Positions 1 through 5,445 of a DNA stretch of 5,445 nt are shown one piece after another. The first letter of the stretch is position 1; the number at the start of each line of letters is the position of its first letter. A model generated the notes under the pieces. It had not been told where the DNA came from and did no database searches. It saw only the letters and a list, made by a program, of their open reading frames with translations. Origin of the DNA: Candidatus Zixiibacteriota bacterium (GTDB lineage: Bacteria; Zixibacteria; MSB-5A5; WJJR01). The DNA lies in contig WJJR01000278.1 of the NCBI GenBank assembly GCA_014729565.1, positions 1 to 5,445 on the forward strand. The letters run 5' to 3'. The position numbers were made by a program, and so were the translations under genes.

Positions 1-2998
1 GAATCATTTCTTCGCGCCGACGCTCGGTCACATCGCGCGCATTCACCACGATGCGGGGTGCGCCTGTCACATCGGGCAGGAGACCAAACACTCCCTCAAA
101 CTGCCGATAGGAGCCATCCTGATGCTGCAGGCGGAACTCCAGTGCGACAATGTCCTTTGCCCTTTCCAACAGATCACGCTGCATTTTGCCGAATGCGTCA
201 ACGTCCTCATGATACAGCAACTGATGAATATCGATCTCCACAAATGCACTCGGATCATGGCCCAGGGCGTGCGCCAGGGAGGGACTGGCGTACTCGATCC
301 GTCCCAACCCGGACAGCACCGCCACGATGTCCAACGCATTTTCAAACAAGGCACGGTAGTGGTGCTCGCTCGCCGCGAGCGCCCGCTCGGCCTCAATCCG
401 TTTCGAAATATCGAGGAAATTCTGGAGCAAGTATGAACGGTCGCCCAACTGGACACGCGTGATCGAATTGATTACAGGGATCTCGCGGTGACGGTGGGAC
501 TTGAGCGTCATTTCCCTGCCGGATTGGTCTCCCTTCGGTGTACCAACCACACAATCCTGATTCTCGCCGGGGCAGAGGAATTCGGAACACGGCCGGCCCA
601 CGATGTAGTTGCGGCTGCGGCCGATCATCTTCGCCGCAACGGCATTGACATCCGTAACTGTCTGCGTCTCGGTATCCACTAACATCAAGCCGGTCTGAAT
701 CGTGGTGAGAATCGCGTTCATCGTATCCCGACTCTCGCGCAGCTCGTATTCCTTTCGTTTGATCTCACTCAAATCCGTGATGACACCCACCAGACCTTCC
801 GTGGAGCCGTCATTCCGTTTCAGCACCGCCTTGTGCATGCGCACCGGCCGTACAGCGGAATCACGCAACACCACCACTGTTTCGTAGTCCTGCGTACCGC
901 CATGTTTCAGGAGCAGACGGTCGTGATCGTTGAACTCCTTGGCGCGGCTCAGGGGCTGAATGTCGAAGACGTTGTGTCCGAGAACACTGTCCAACGGCTG
1001 TTCCAGGTACTCACAGAGCGCCCGATTGACGAAGCGGTAGATGTGTTCGTGATCTTTGTAGAACAGCGGTTGTGGGATCGCATCGACCAGTCGCTGCAGG
1101 AAATCGCGCGACTGCTGCACAGCTGTATTGGCATTACGCAGTGCAATCGTTTCTCCAATGACTTCGGCAATGCTGCTCAGGAGACCTCGCTCTTCCTGCA
1201 GGAACGGGCCGTCCTCGAGCGCGGGGACGTCTTTGGTGTAGAACACCTCGATGGAACCACACGCCTCACCGTTCACTCGAATCGGACACTGCAGAACCCA
1301 CGGTGATTCTTGAAACGGATCCGTGGTAAACTCCTTGTCATCCAGACGTAACCGGGCGCAGGTGATGTCCGGATATTGCCACCCCGGGGGCAAATGCCGG
1401 ACCACAGCCTGCAACAGGTCGTCCAGGGGCTGGTTGTCACGCACGGTGCGCATGATATTGAACATGCACGAGAGTTCCTTGACACGCTCGCCCAATTCCT
1501 TTGTCCGCCGTTGCAATTCCTTCTCTTTGTCTTTCAGTTCCGTGATGTCGGAGTAGATCCCGAGTATTCCAACGATGTTGCCGTCGTTGTCCCGCAATGG
1601 CACTTTGTTCGTGAGAATGTCGACCACTGTGCCGTCGGGACGTCGCTGCGTCTCTTCGATGTTCAGGGTGGGCGTACCGGTGTCGATGATCCGGCGGTCG
1701 CATTCGCGATAGAAGTCGGCTTCGTGACGGTCCCACACCAAATCATAGTCGGTCTTACCGATGACATCGTACGGCGAAGACAATCCCGCCGCCCGGGCGA
1801 ATTGGGAATTGCATCCCAGGTAACGGCTGTCGGCGTCTTTCCAGAATATGTAGCCGGGAATCGTTGCGATGATCGAATTTAAGAGTTCCGACTTCGAGCT
1901 GAGTTCCGCCTGCATGTGGAGACGATGCGTGATATCCACGCCGGAACCGATGATTCCGGCCACCGATCCGTCGGCATCGCGGATTATGGAGTTCCACCAC
2001 ACAACCGTTCTCGCTTCGCCCGACTTTGTCCGAACCGTGTTCTGCCACTCCTGGTAATCCGGCATCTCACCATCAACAATCTGCCTGTGCAATAATCGGA
2101 GTTGGCCATGCTCCCCGGGATCGAACAACGTCGTGATGATGTCACGGCCAACCAATTCGTCGGGCGTGTAGCCCAAAACGTCACAGGCGTACTGGTTCAC
2201 GGTTGTGATGCAGGCGTCACGATCCATAACGATAATCATAGACCCGGCCACATCAAGGTATTGCCGGGCGCGATCACGCTCTTCTACGAGACGCCGGGCC
2301 ATCTGCCGCTGCTCGGTGACATTGCCGACGATCACGACGAAGTGCGACAGATCGTCGCCGTGGAAGACTGGAATCTTACGCACCGCAACGATGAGTTCTT
2401 CGTTATCGCGCACGACAACGCGTTCGGTGACATGCGGGCGCCCGCTGGAGGCGGCCTCATTATACTCCGCACGAACATCGTGGGGGAGAAATGACAGGAG
2501 ATCGGTGATGGTACACCCAACCGGCCCGTGCTCGATACCCAGCCGCGCCGCCATATCGCGGAAGGCATCGTTGACCAGCAGGATGTTCAAGTGGGCATCG
2601 AGGAGAATGACACCATCGGACAGATGCTCGACGGTGGAGCGATATTGCTCGTGCGACCGTCGCAAGTCCTCCTGAACGCGTGAGAGATCGGAGACGTCGA
2701 CCATCACACCACTGATGCGTGTCGGGCGACCGCCGTCGTCACGTTCGATCACGCGGCCATCGATGTACATGTTGAGATAGTGGCCCGACTTGTGTGCGAG
2801 CCGCACATACTCCTGAAATCCGTCCGTCCGGGCGCTCATGGCCTCGTTGTAGGCGGTGGCCAGCTTTTCGACATCGGCCGGATGTAGCCGCTCACCAAAC
2901 CAAGTTCCAATGTCGCCGGCATCGGGCAGGTCCTCACGGGCGAACCCGAAAATGTTCGCCCATTGGTCGCTATGATACGACTGAGACGGATATCGGGG
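1..2998 (-). CDS. Multi-PAS/GAF sensor protein, 3' part in the shifted frame (continues past window)
   Basis: I translated this frame codon by codon. It is open from 3004 down to 2 with no stop, about 1000 codons, and runs off the window edge. It continues the 5' part in the next frame: PAS7 from the S-Y-H-S-D-Q-W motif onward, PAS8, PAS9, PAS10, a charged helical linker, a GAF-like domain, PAS11, PAS12 and PAS13. The only early ATG is at 2839-2837, inside PAS7, where it overlaps the upstream TGA as ATGA. A gene finder would probably start a separate gene there, giving 1..2839. I consider this the second half of the same protein, because the two pieces together rebuild one normal PAS7. No transmitter or other output domain is reached before the window ends. 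Confidence 0.92.
17..364 (-). other. PAS13 (PAS_3-like)
   Basis: Residues 1695-1810. Motifs: HYRALFENALDIVAVLSGLGRIEYASPS, ALGHDPSAF, LLYHEDVDAF (degenerate HPxD motif), LEFRLQHQDGSYRQFEGVF and VVNARDVTERR. It closes just before the window edge and is followed by the start of another helix (REEMI), so more domains follow downstream. The opening YRALFEN is shared with PAS2. Confidence 0.88.
398..730 (-). other. PAS12 with cysteine cluster
   Basis: Residues 1573-1683. Motifs: ILTTIQTGLMLVDTETQTVTDVN, AAKMIGRSRNYIVGRPCSEF, then Cys-x4-Cys-Pro-x5-Cys (cysteines 1620, 1625 and 1632), SHRHREIPVINSI and NFLDISKR. The cysteine motif in the F-helix loop recurs in one PAS subtype. It might bind a metal or respond to redox, but the ligand is not established from this sequence. 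Confidence 0.87.
551..589 (-). other. Cys-x4-Cys-x6-Cys motif in PAS12
   Basis: The three cysteines at residues 1620, 1625 and 1632 (PCSEFLCPGENQDC) fall just after the V-G-R of the helix preceding the central PAS strands. Only three are visible, so a four-cysteine metal site would need a partner elsewhere or in the dimer. Confidence 0.8.
758..1108 (-). other. PAS11 (PAS_4-like, 'FYKD' type)
   Basis: Residues 1447-1563. Motifs: FLQRLVDAIPQPLFYKDHEHIYRFVN, VLGHNVFDI, a helix (AKEFNDHDRLLLKHGG), DYETVVVLRDSAVRPVRMHKAVLKRNDGS and GVITDLSEIK. The IPxPLFYKD opening and the N-D-H-D-R-x-L-L helix mark it as the same broad PAS_4 subtype as PAS10. It follows the GAF-like domain with a short linker (LRNANTAVQQ). 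Confidence 0.9.
1142..1486 (-). other. GAF-like domain
   Basis: Residues 1321-1435. Motifs: VKELSCMFNIMRTV, LDDLLQAVVRHLPPGWQYPDI, ARLRLDDKEFTT, SPWVLQCPIRVNGEACGSIEVFY, EDGPFLQEERGLLSSIAEVIG. The PPxWQYPxI(T)xARL, GxIEVxY and GPFLxEER signatures belong to a GAF-like module I recognise from multi-PAS sensor kinases, where it also sits after a coiled coil. GAF domains bind small molecules or mediate dimers. No ligand can be predicted. The assignment rests on motif recall, not a search. Confidence 0.82.
1487..1531 (-). other. Coiled-coil linker
   Basis: Residues 1306-1320, an uninterrupted run of charged residues (DKEKELQRRTKELGE) between PAS10 and the GAF-like domain, continuing into its first helix (RVKELSCM). 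The spacing of leucines and valines (ELQ, ELG, RVKEL) suits a parallel helix that would transmit signals between dimerised domains. Confidence 0.7.
1532..1891 (-). other. PAS10 (PAS_4-like, 'FWKD' type)
   Basis: Residues 1186-1305. Motifs: IIATIPGYIFWKDADSRYLGCN, a helix followed by VIGKTDYDLVW, ECDRRIIDTGTP, NIEETQRRPDG, TNKVPLRDNDGNIVGILG and YSDITELK. The string PGxxFWKD, GCN, IGKTDYD, TNKxPLRD is a strongly conserved PAS_4-like subtype. PAS11 is of a related type, so the pair brackets the GAF-like domain. Confidence 0.92.
1922..2266 (-). other. PAS9 (sensory box)
   Basis: Residues 1061-1175. Motifs: YLDVAGSMIIVMDRDACITTVNQ, CDVLGYTPDELVGRD, a long helix (QLRLLHRQIVDGEMP), YQEWQNTVRTKSGEARTVVWWN, RDADGSVAGIIGSGVDITHR. 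This is the well-known S-box subtype with YLDxAG at the start and TxxGExRxxxWxN in the core. Confidence 0.9.
2309..2650 (-). other. PAS8 (divergent PAS)
   Basis: Residues 933-1046. Motifs: YRSTVEHLSDGVILLDAHLNILLVN, then a divergent middle with CTITDLLSFLPHDVRAEY, TERVVVRDNEELIVAVRKIPVF and the closing IVGNVTEQRQ. It lacks the LGY and DGS signatures of its neighbours and closes with NVTEQ instead of DITE. It is still recognisable from the first hairpin and the terminal strand. Confidence 0.78.
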
Positions 2999-3051
2999 AC
3001 CCAGTCAAAAACCCCGGCCGAGGTGGCTTCGAGGGCCAGATTGAGACGATT
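2681..3051 (-). other. PAS7 (PAS_3-like), interrupted by the frame break
   Basis: Residues 799-922 once the frames are joined. The first strand (RLNLALEATSAGVFDWV) is read in the upstream frame. SYHSDQWANIFGFAREDLP, the PAS_3 motif RLHPADVEKL, EYVRLAHKSGHYLNMYIDGR and GVMVDVSDLS are read in the downstream frame. Together they make a complete PAS_3-type domain of normal length. Neither frame alone does, which is the main evidence that the gene was once, or still is, one reading frame. Confidence 0.86.
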
Positions 3052-5445
3052 GTTGGCGTCGCGGAGGGCATCCTCCGACCGTCTTCGATCAGTGATATCT
3101 TCAGAGATGATTTGAACACCGGTGATGTCACCCGATTCGCCCCTGATTGGTGTCCAGGTTGATCGGAAATAGATACGGCCTGCAGGCACCTCAATGTCCT
3201 CTTCGGTGATCAGGTGTTCACCTGAGCTCACCACGTGCGTAATTCGCTCCATCATCCTCCGGCCGAGGTCCCCTCCAAACAACTCGTTCACGGAGTATCC
3301 AACCAGGTCCTCGGGGCGTGAGCGCAAATTCTCGCACGCCTTCTGATTCATCAGCAGACAACGGCCCTCCGTGTCGTAATAGCCGATGCCCAAGCCGGCA
3401 TGTTCGAGCAGCAGGCGATGGCGGGACTCACTGTCGCGAAGCCGCCGTTCGGATGCCTTCATTTCTGAAATGTCACGCGCGAAGGCGCAAATTGTGGTCT
3501 CACCATCGACGGTCATTACCGACGCTATGATCTGAACCGGAAACTGTGAACCATCACGACGTCGGTGTTCCATTTCAAAAGACAGAGATCCGGACTTTTT
3601 GAGATCTTCGCAATGATCGGGCCACCTGTCACGAGGCATATTCGGGTCGATGTCCCAAACATGCATGGTGAGCAATTCCGCCTCACTGTAGCCCAAAGCG
3701 TCTTGCGCGGCGCGATTCACGTACCGGAAAGCACCGTTCTCATTCACCCAGTACAGGGCATCCCCGGCGTAATCGATGGCTTCTTTGAACGATCTGAGAT
3801 GTGCTTCGAGCTCCTTCTGCTCGGTGATATCTTCGTTCATTCCCACACCGAAACAGACATTGCCTGCCTCATCGTGTACCGCAGTGGCAGTCAGTCGGAC
3901 CCATCGCACCTCGCCATCCTTGCGGATGAATCGTTTTTCGAGTTTGTAGACATCCCGTTGTCCGGCGAATAGCTCTTGAGCGAGCGCCAGGTCCGTCTCT
4001 ACGTCCTCGGGATGAGTGATATCCATGAAGGATCGTTGGACCAGTTCTTCGTGGGTGTACCCGACGATGTTTTGCATCGTGGCGTTGCAGTCGATCAGAG
4101 CCCCTTCAGGACTTACGATGGCCATACCCACACCGGCATTGTTGAAGGTGGCGCGGAACTGTGCTTCGCTTTTGCGCAATGCCCGTTCGGAGTTTTTCAG
4201 GTCCGTAATGTCCTTCGTGATTCCAAACAACCCGGTGACACGACCATCGTCGTCCCTGAGTGCCGTGATTGTTACAAGGACATCGATCTCGCGGCCGTCC
4301 CTGGTAGGACAAGTCATCTCGATACCGCAAAACTCCTGGCCCCCGCGTCCGCCGCTAAGATACTCTTCCAGACGATCACGCTCCTGCTCTCGGTAGATAA
4401 GAGCGATTGATTGTCCGAGAACCTCGTCCTTTTGGTATCCGAATATGTGTTCGGCACCGCGGTTCCACCCGGTGATGATGCCGTTAACGTCGGTGGTGAC
4501 AATGGCATCGGAGCTGGAATCAATGATGACGCCTCGGATCTTGAGTTCCGCTTCGGCGCGTTTGCGTTCTGTAATGTCCTCGAAGATGGTGGCGAACTGG
4601 CCGGCTTGCGGTGAGAAGGCATAGATTGAGTACCAGCGTTGTAACGGTTCCGAAAATGATTCGAATCGCTCGGCGTGTCCGCCTTGTGCGACGAGACCGT
4701 AGCGTTCGACCCAGCCGGTGGGATCATCCACAATCTTTGGAAATACCTCAGTGATTCGCTTACCAACGAGCTGATCGCGTTTCAGACCCGTATGCCGTTC
4801 GAAGGCATCGTTGACTTCAAGGAAAACGTAGTCGACGGCGGCGCCGTCAGGTCCCTCGACAATCTCATGGAGTGCGAAGGCATCAAGCATGTTTTCAAAC
4901 AGCGCACGATATTTCGATTCACTGTCACGCAACTGTTGTTCGGACACCTTCTCCTTCGAGATATCGAAGATCATTCCCTGCAACTGGCGGTAGGGGAGTC
5001 CGGAGCCCCGGTCGATGCGATTGACAACCCGCATGACATCACGCACCCACACGTATTGCCCATCAACCCTTTGGAGGCGGTATTCAATGTGGTGCTCCCT
5101 GGCTGGTGACTTCTCCTCCAGCCACTTTGTCATCGCGTCCGCGCGGTCATCGGGATGCAGTTGGTGAACCCATGAACCGGGATCGTTTGTCCAGGTGTCG
5201 GCGGGATATCCAAGCAACGACTGGAGCTGTGGACTGACATACGTGAAACGTTGCGTCGATGCGTTGGCTTCGTAGATCACCGCATCCAGCCCCTCGACAA
5301 GAGCCTGGTACCGTTCGCGCGCGTCACGGATGCCGTAAATGATGCGATTGTGATTGCGGATGATGTCGCCGATTTCATCGGAGCGGCAGTAGCGCTCGGA
5401 GACGACGGCGTGATCGGAGCCTTCGGCCAGACGCTTGGTTTGTGC
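2836..5445 (-). CDS. HAMP/multi-PAS sensor protein, 5' part (no start in window; ends at a frame break)
   Basis: The frame is open from the window edge at 5445 to a TGA at 2838-2836, giving 869 codons. A GTG at 5280 could be called as a start, but the frame continues upstream with HAMP sequence (DEIG motif at residues 23-26), so the true start lies outside the window. In order it holds a HAMP end (1-52), PAS1 (48-165), PAS2 (179-295), PAS3 (304-417), PAS4 (429-544), PAS5 (552-663), PAS6 (675-788) and the first strand of PAS7 (799-817). After about residue 817 the translation stops resembling PAS and runs about 50 residues to the TGA; those residues are out of frame. HAMP plus PAS is the arrangement of membrane-bound sensor kinases, but no kinase motifs (H-box, N, G1, G2) are visible. 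I infer signal sensing or relay near the inner face of the membrane. No ligand can be assigned. Confidence 0.93.
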   Translation of the reverse strand, partial: AQTKRLAEGSDHAVVSERYCRSDEIGDIIRNHNRIIYGIRDARERYQALVEGLDAVIYEANASTQRFTYVSPQLQSLLGYPADTWTNDPGSWVHQLHPDDRADAMTKWLEEKSPAREHHIEYRLQRVDGQYVWVRDVMRVVNRIDRGSGLPYRQLQGMIFDISKEKVSEQQLRDSESKYRALFENMLDAFALHEIVEGPDGAAVDYVFLEVNDAFERHTGLKRDQLVGKRITEVFPKIVDDPTGWVERYGLVAQGGHAERFESFSEPLQRWYSIYAFSPQAGQFATIFEDITERKRAEAELKIRGVIIDSSSDAIVTTDVNGIITGWNRGAEHIFGYQKDEVLGQSIALIYREQERDRLEEYLSGGRGGQEFCGIEMTCPTRDGREIDVLVTITALRDDDGRVTGLFGITKDITDLKNSERALRKSEAQFRATFNNAGVGMAIVSPEGALIDCNATMQNIVGYTHEELVQRSFMDITHPEDVETDLALAQELFAGQRDVYKLEKRFIRKDGEVRWVRLTATAVHDEAGNVCFGVGMNEDITEQKELEAHLRSFKEAIDYAGDALYWVNENGAFRYVNRAAQDALGYSEAELLTMHVWDIDPNMPRDRWPDHCEDLKKSGSLSFEMEHRRRDGSQFPVQIIASVMTVDGETTICAFARDISEMKASERRLRDSESRHRLLLEHAGLGIGYYDTEGRCLLMNQKACENLRSRPEDLVGYSVNELFGGDLGRRMMERITHVVSSGEHLITEEDIEVPAGRIYFRSTWTPIRGESGDITGVQIISEDITDRRRSEDALRDANNRLNLALEATSAGVFDWVPDIRLSRIIATNGRTFSGSPVRTCPMPATLELGLVSGYIRPMSKSWPPPTTRP
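2978..3001 (-). other. Frameshift junction within PAS7
   Basis: Upstream of here the PAS sequence is in the frame ending in the 2838-2836 TGA; downstream it is in the frame that stays open to the window edge. The downstream frame has a TGA at 3007-3005, so the change must lie below 3005. The first clearly PAS-like residues in the new frame (S-Y-H-S-D-Q-W) begin at 2980. Either one base is missing or two are extra. With one base restored, the two tryptophans of the PAS start are 14 residues apart; with two removed, 13. Both suit the family. The minus-strand runs GGG (3002-3000) and CCCC (2998-2995) are the obvious slip sites. Confidence 0.88.
3082..3423 (-). other. PAS6 (sensory box)
   Basis: Residues 675-788. 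Motifs: LLLEHAGLGIGYYDTEGR, LLMNQKACENL, PEDLVGYSVNELFG, a strand with EEDIEVPAGRIYFRSTWTPI and IISEDITDRRR. The core lacks the usual DGxxxxV central motif and has VPAGRIYFRS instead, which is an accepted variation. Confidence 0.85.
3457..3792 (-). other. PAS5 (sensory box)
   Basis: Residues 552-663. Motifs: DYAGDALYWVNENGAFRYVN, ALGYSEAELLTMHVWDIDP, a tryptophan-rich helix (RWPDHCEDLKKSG), FEMEHRRRDGSQFPVQI and CAFARDISEMK. The YVNxAA, LGYSxxELL, DIDP and HRRxDGSxFPV string is a distinctive recurrent PAS subtype. It is linked to PAS6 by the helix ASERRLRDSESR. Confidence 0.9.
3814..4161 (-). other. PAS4 (PAS_3-like)
   Basis: Residues 429-544. Motifs in order: FRATFNNAGVGMAIVSPEG, the second-hairpin D-C-N-A, VGYTHEELVQRSFMDITHPED (HPED variant of the PAS_3 motif), KRFIRKDGEVRWVRLTAT and NEDITEQKE. 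This is one of the commonest PAS types, often found in serial arrays. It directly follows a linker of the RALRKSEA type. Confidence 0.9.
4195..4536 (-). other. PAS3 (classic S-box)
   Basis: Residues 304-417. Textbook S-box: IIDSSSDAIVTTDVNGIITGWN, AEHIFGYQKDEVLGQS, TRDGREIDVLVTITALRDDDG and GITKDITDLK. Its overall pattern resembles FixL-type oxygen-sensing PAS domains, but the F-helix region (about 348-366) has no histidine to serve as heme ligand. I would therefore not predict heme binding. Confidence 0.9.
4561..4911 (-). other. PAS2 (sensory box)
   Basis: Residues 179-295. It opens with YRALFENMLDAFALHEI, followed by an insert of polar residues, then FLEVNDAFERHTGL, a VGKRITEVFP motif, the strand ERFESFSEPLQRWYSIYAF and the closing IFEDITERK. 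This is the PAS type with a longer first hairpin, common in multi-PAS bacterial kinases. The charged helix KRAEAELK joins it to PAS3. Confidence 0.88.
4951..5304 (-). other. PAS1 (PAS_3-like)
   Basis: Residues 48-165. It has the fold's usual order: ALVEGLDAVIYEA, then a Y-V-S-P-Q motif and LLGYPADTW, the PAS_3 hallmark LHPDDR at about 96-101, E-Y-R-L plus D-G-Q-Y-V-W-V-R on the later strands, and the closing G-M-I-F-D-I-S. The HPDDR and DGxYxWVxD motifs place it in the PAS_3 type, which often acts as a relay or dimerisation unit. No ligand is apparent. Confidence 0.88.
5290..5445 (-). other. HAMP domain, C-terminal part
   Basis: Residues 1-52. The stretch around 22-35 carries the HAMP signature D-E-I-G followed by a helix of hydrophobic heptads (DIIRNHNRII), then a charged helix (RDARERYQALVEG) leading into PAS1. 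The first HAMP helix and the membrane helix that normally precedes it would lie upstream of 5445. HAMP passes conformational change from membrane helices to cytoplasmic domains, so the protein is probably a membrane-anchored receptor. Confidence 0.82.

Noticed and set aside
67..456. Minus-strand frame of 129 codons at 67-456, and similar ones at 4314-4766 and 4106-4330
   Set aside because: They overlap PAS13/PAS12, or PAS2/PAS3, in the wrong frame and have low-complexity composition typical of out-of-frame translation.
833..1882. Plus-strand open frames of about 157 and 168 codons (833-1306 and 1376-1882), and shorter ones such as 3565-3972, 3976-4410 and 4675-5109
   Set aside because: They lie antisense to confidently assigned PAS and GAF sequence, their products show no recognisable domain, and such frames are common opposite GC-rich genes.
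2992..3012. Programmed -1 ribosomal frameshifting at the PAS7 break
   Set aside because: In the reading frame (TGG GTC CCC GAT) there is no X-XXY-YYZ slippery heptamer, I see no obvious stem-loop, and a programmed shift within a single PAS domain has no clear purpose. Not excluded, but an indel is simpler.
4348..4402. Heme-binding FixL-like site in PAS3
   Set aside because: The overall pattern is FixL-like, but the F-helix segment has no histidine for heme coordination.
5278..5280. GTG at 5280 as the start of an 814-residue protein
   Set aside because: The frame is open upstream to the window edge and encodes HAMP sequence joined smoothly to PAS1. Starting here would also cut off the beginning of PAS1.
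1..5445. Insertion sequences, CRISPR repeats, tRNA/rRNA genes, promoters or terminators
   Set aside because: The window is continuously coding on the minus strand, and I saw no direct or inverted repeat arrays or structured RNA motifs beyond similarity between PAS linkers.

Overview
The whole window lies inside one very large gene on the minus strand that runs off both ends. After allowing for a single reading-frame break near 2978-3001, it encodes about 1815 consecutive residues. These are the C-terminal part of a HAMP linker, thirteen PAS (S-box) sensor domains and one GAF-like domain. Residue numbers below start at position 5445 (residue 1) and are carried through the frame break. There is no intergenic DNA, RNA gene, mobile element, CRISPR array, promoter or terminator that I can support. 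The plus-strand open frames are shadows of this gene.

Layout in the direction of translation (5445 to 1): HAMP end (residues 1-52); PAS1 to PAS6 in one frame (positions 5304 to 3082); PAS7 split by the frame break (3051 to 2681); PAS8, PAS9 and PAS10 in the second frame (2650 to 1532); a short charged coiled-coil linker; a GAF-like domain (1486 to 1142); PAS11 and PAS12 (1108 to 398), the latter with a cysteine cluster; and PAS13 (364 to 17). Each PAS domain ends in a recognisable D-[ILV]-[TS]-type motif or a close variant (for example DITERK, DISEMK, DVSDLS, NVTEQR). I count thirteen, which is independent support for the domain number.

Function: a HAMP linker followed by a PAS/GAF array is the architecture of membrane-anchored two-component sensors. 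No catalytic output domain (histidine kinase, cyclase, phosphodiesterase or methyl-accepting region) lies in the window, so the output is unknown. A histidine kinase core downstream of position 1 is the most likely guess. The membrane part should lie upstream of 5445.

Organism: moderately GC-rich coding DNA from a prokaryote rich in PAS sensors. The PAS and GAF subtypes are ones I associate with deltaproteobacterial lineages, environmental candidate phyla and methanogenic archaea. I cannot name the lineage. The frame break sits next to short homopolymers and may be an assembly error. If it is real, the gene is split or broken.
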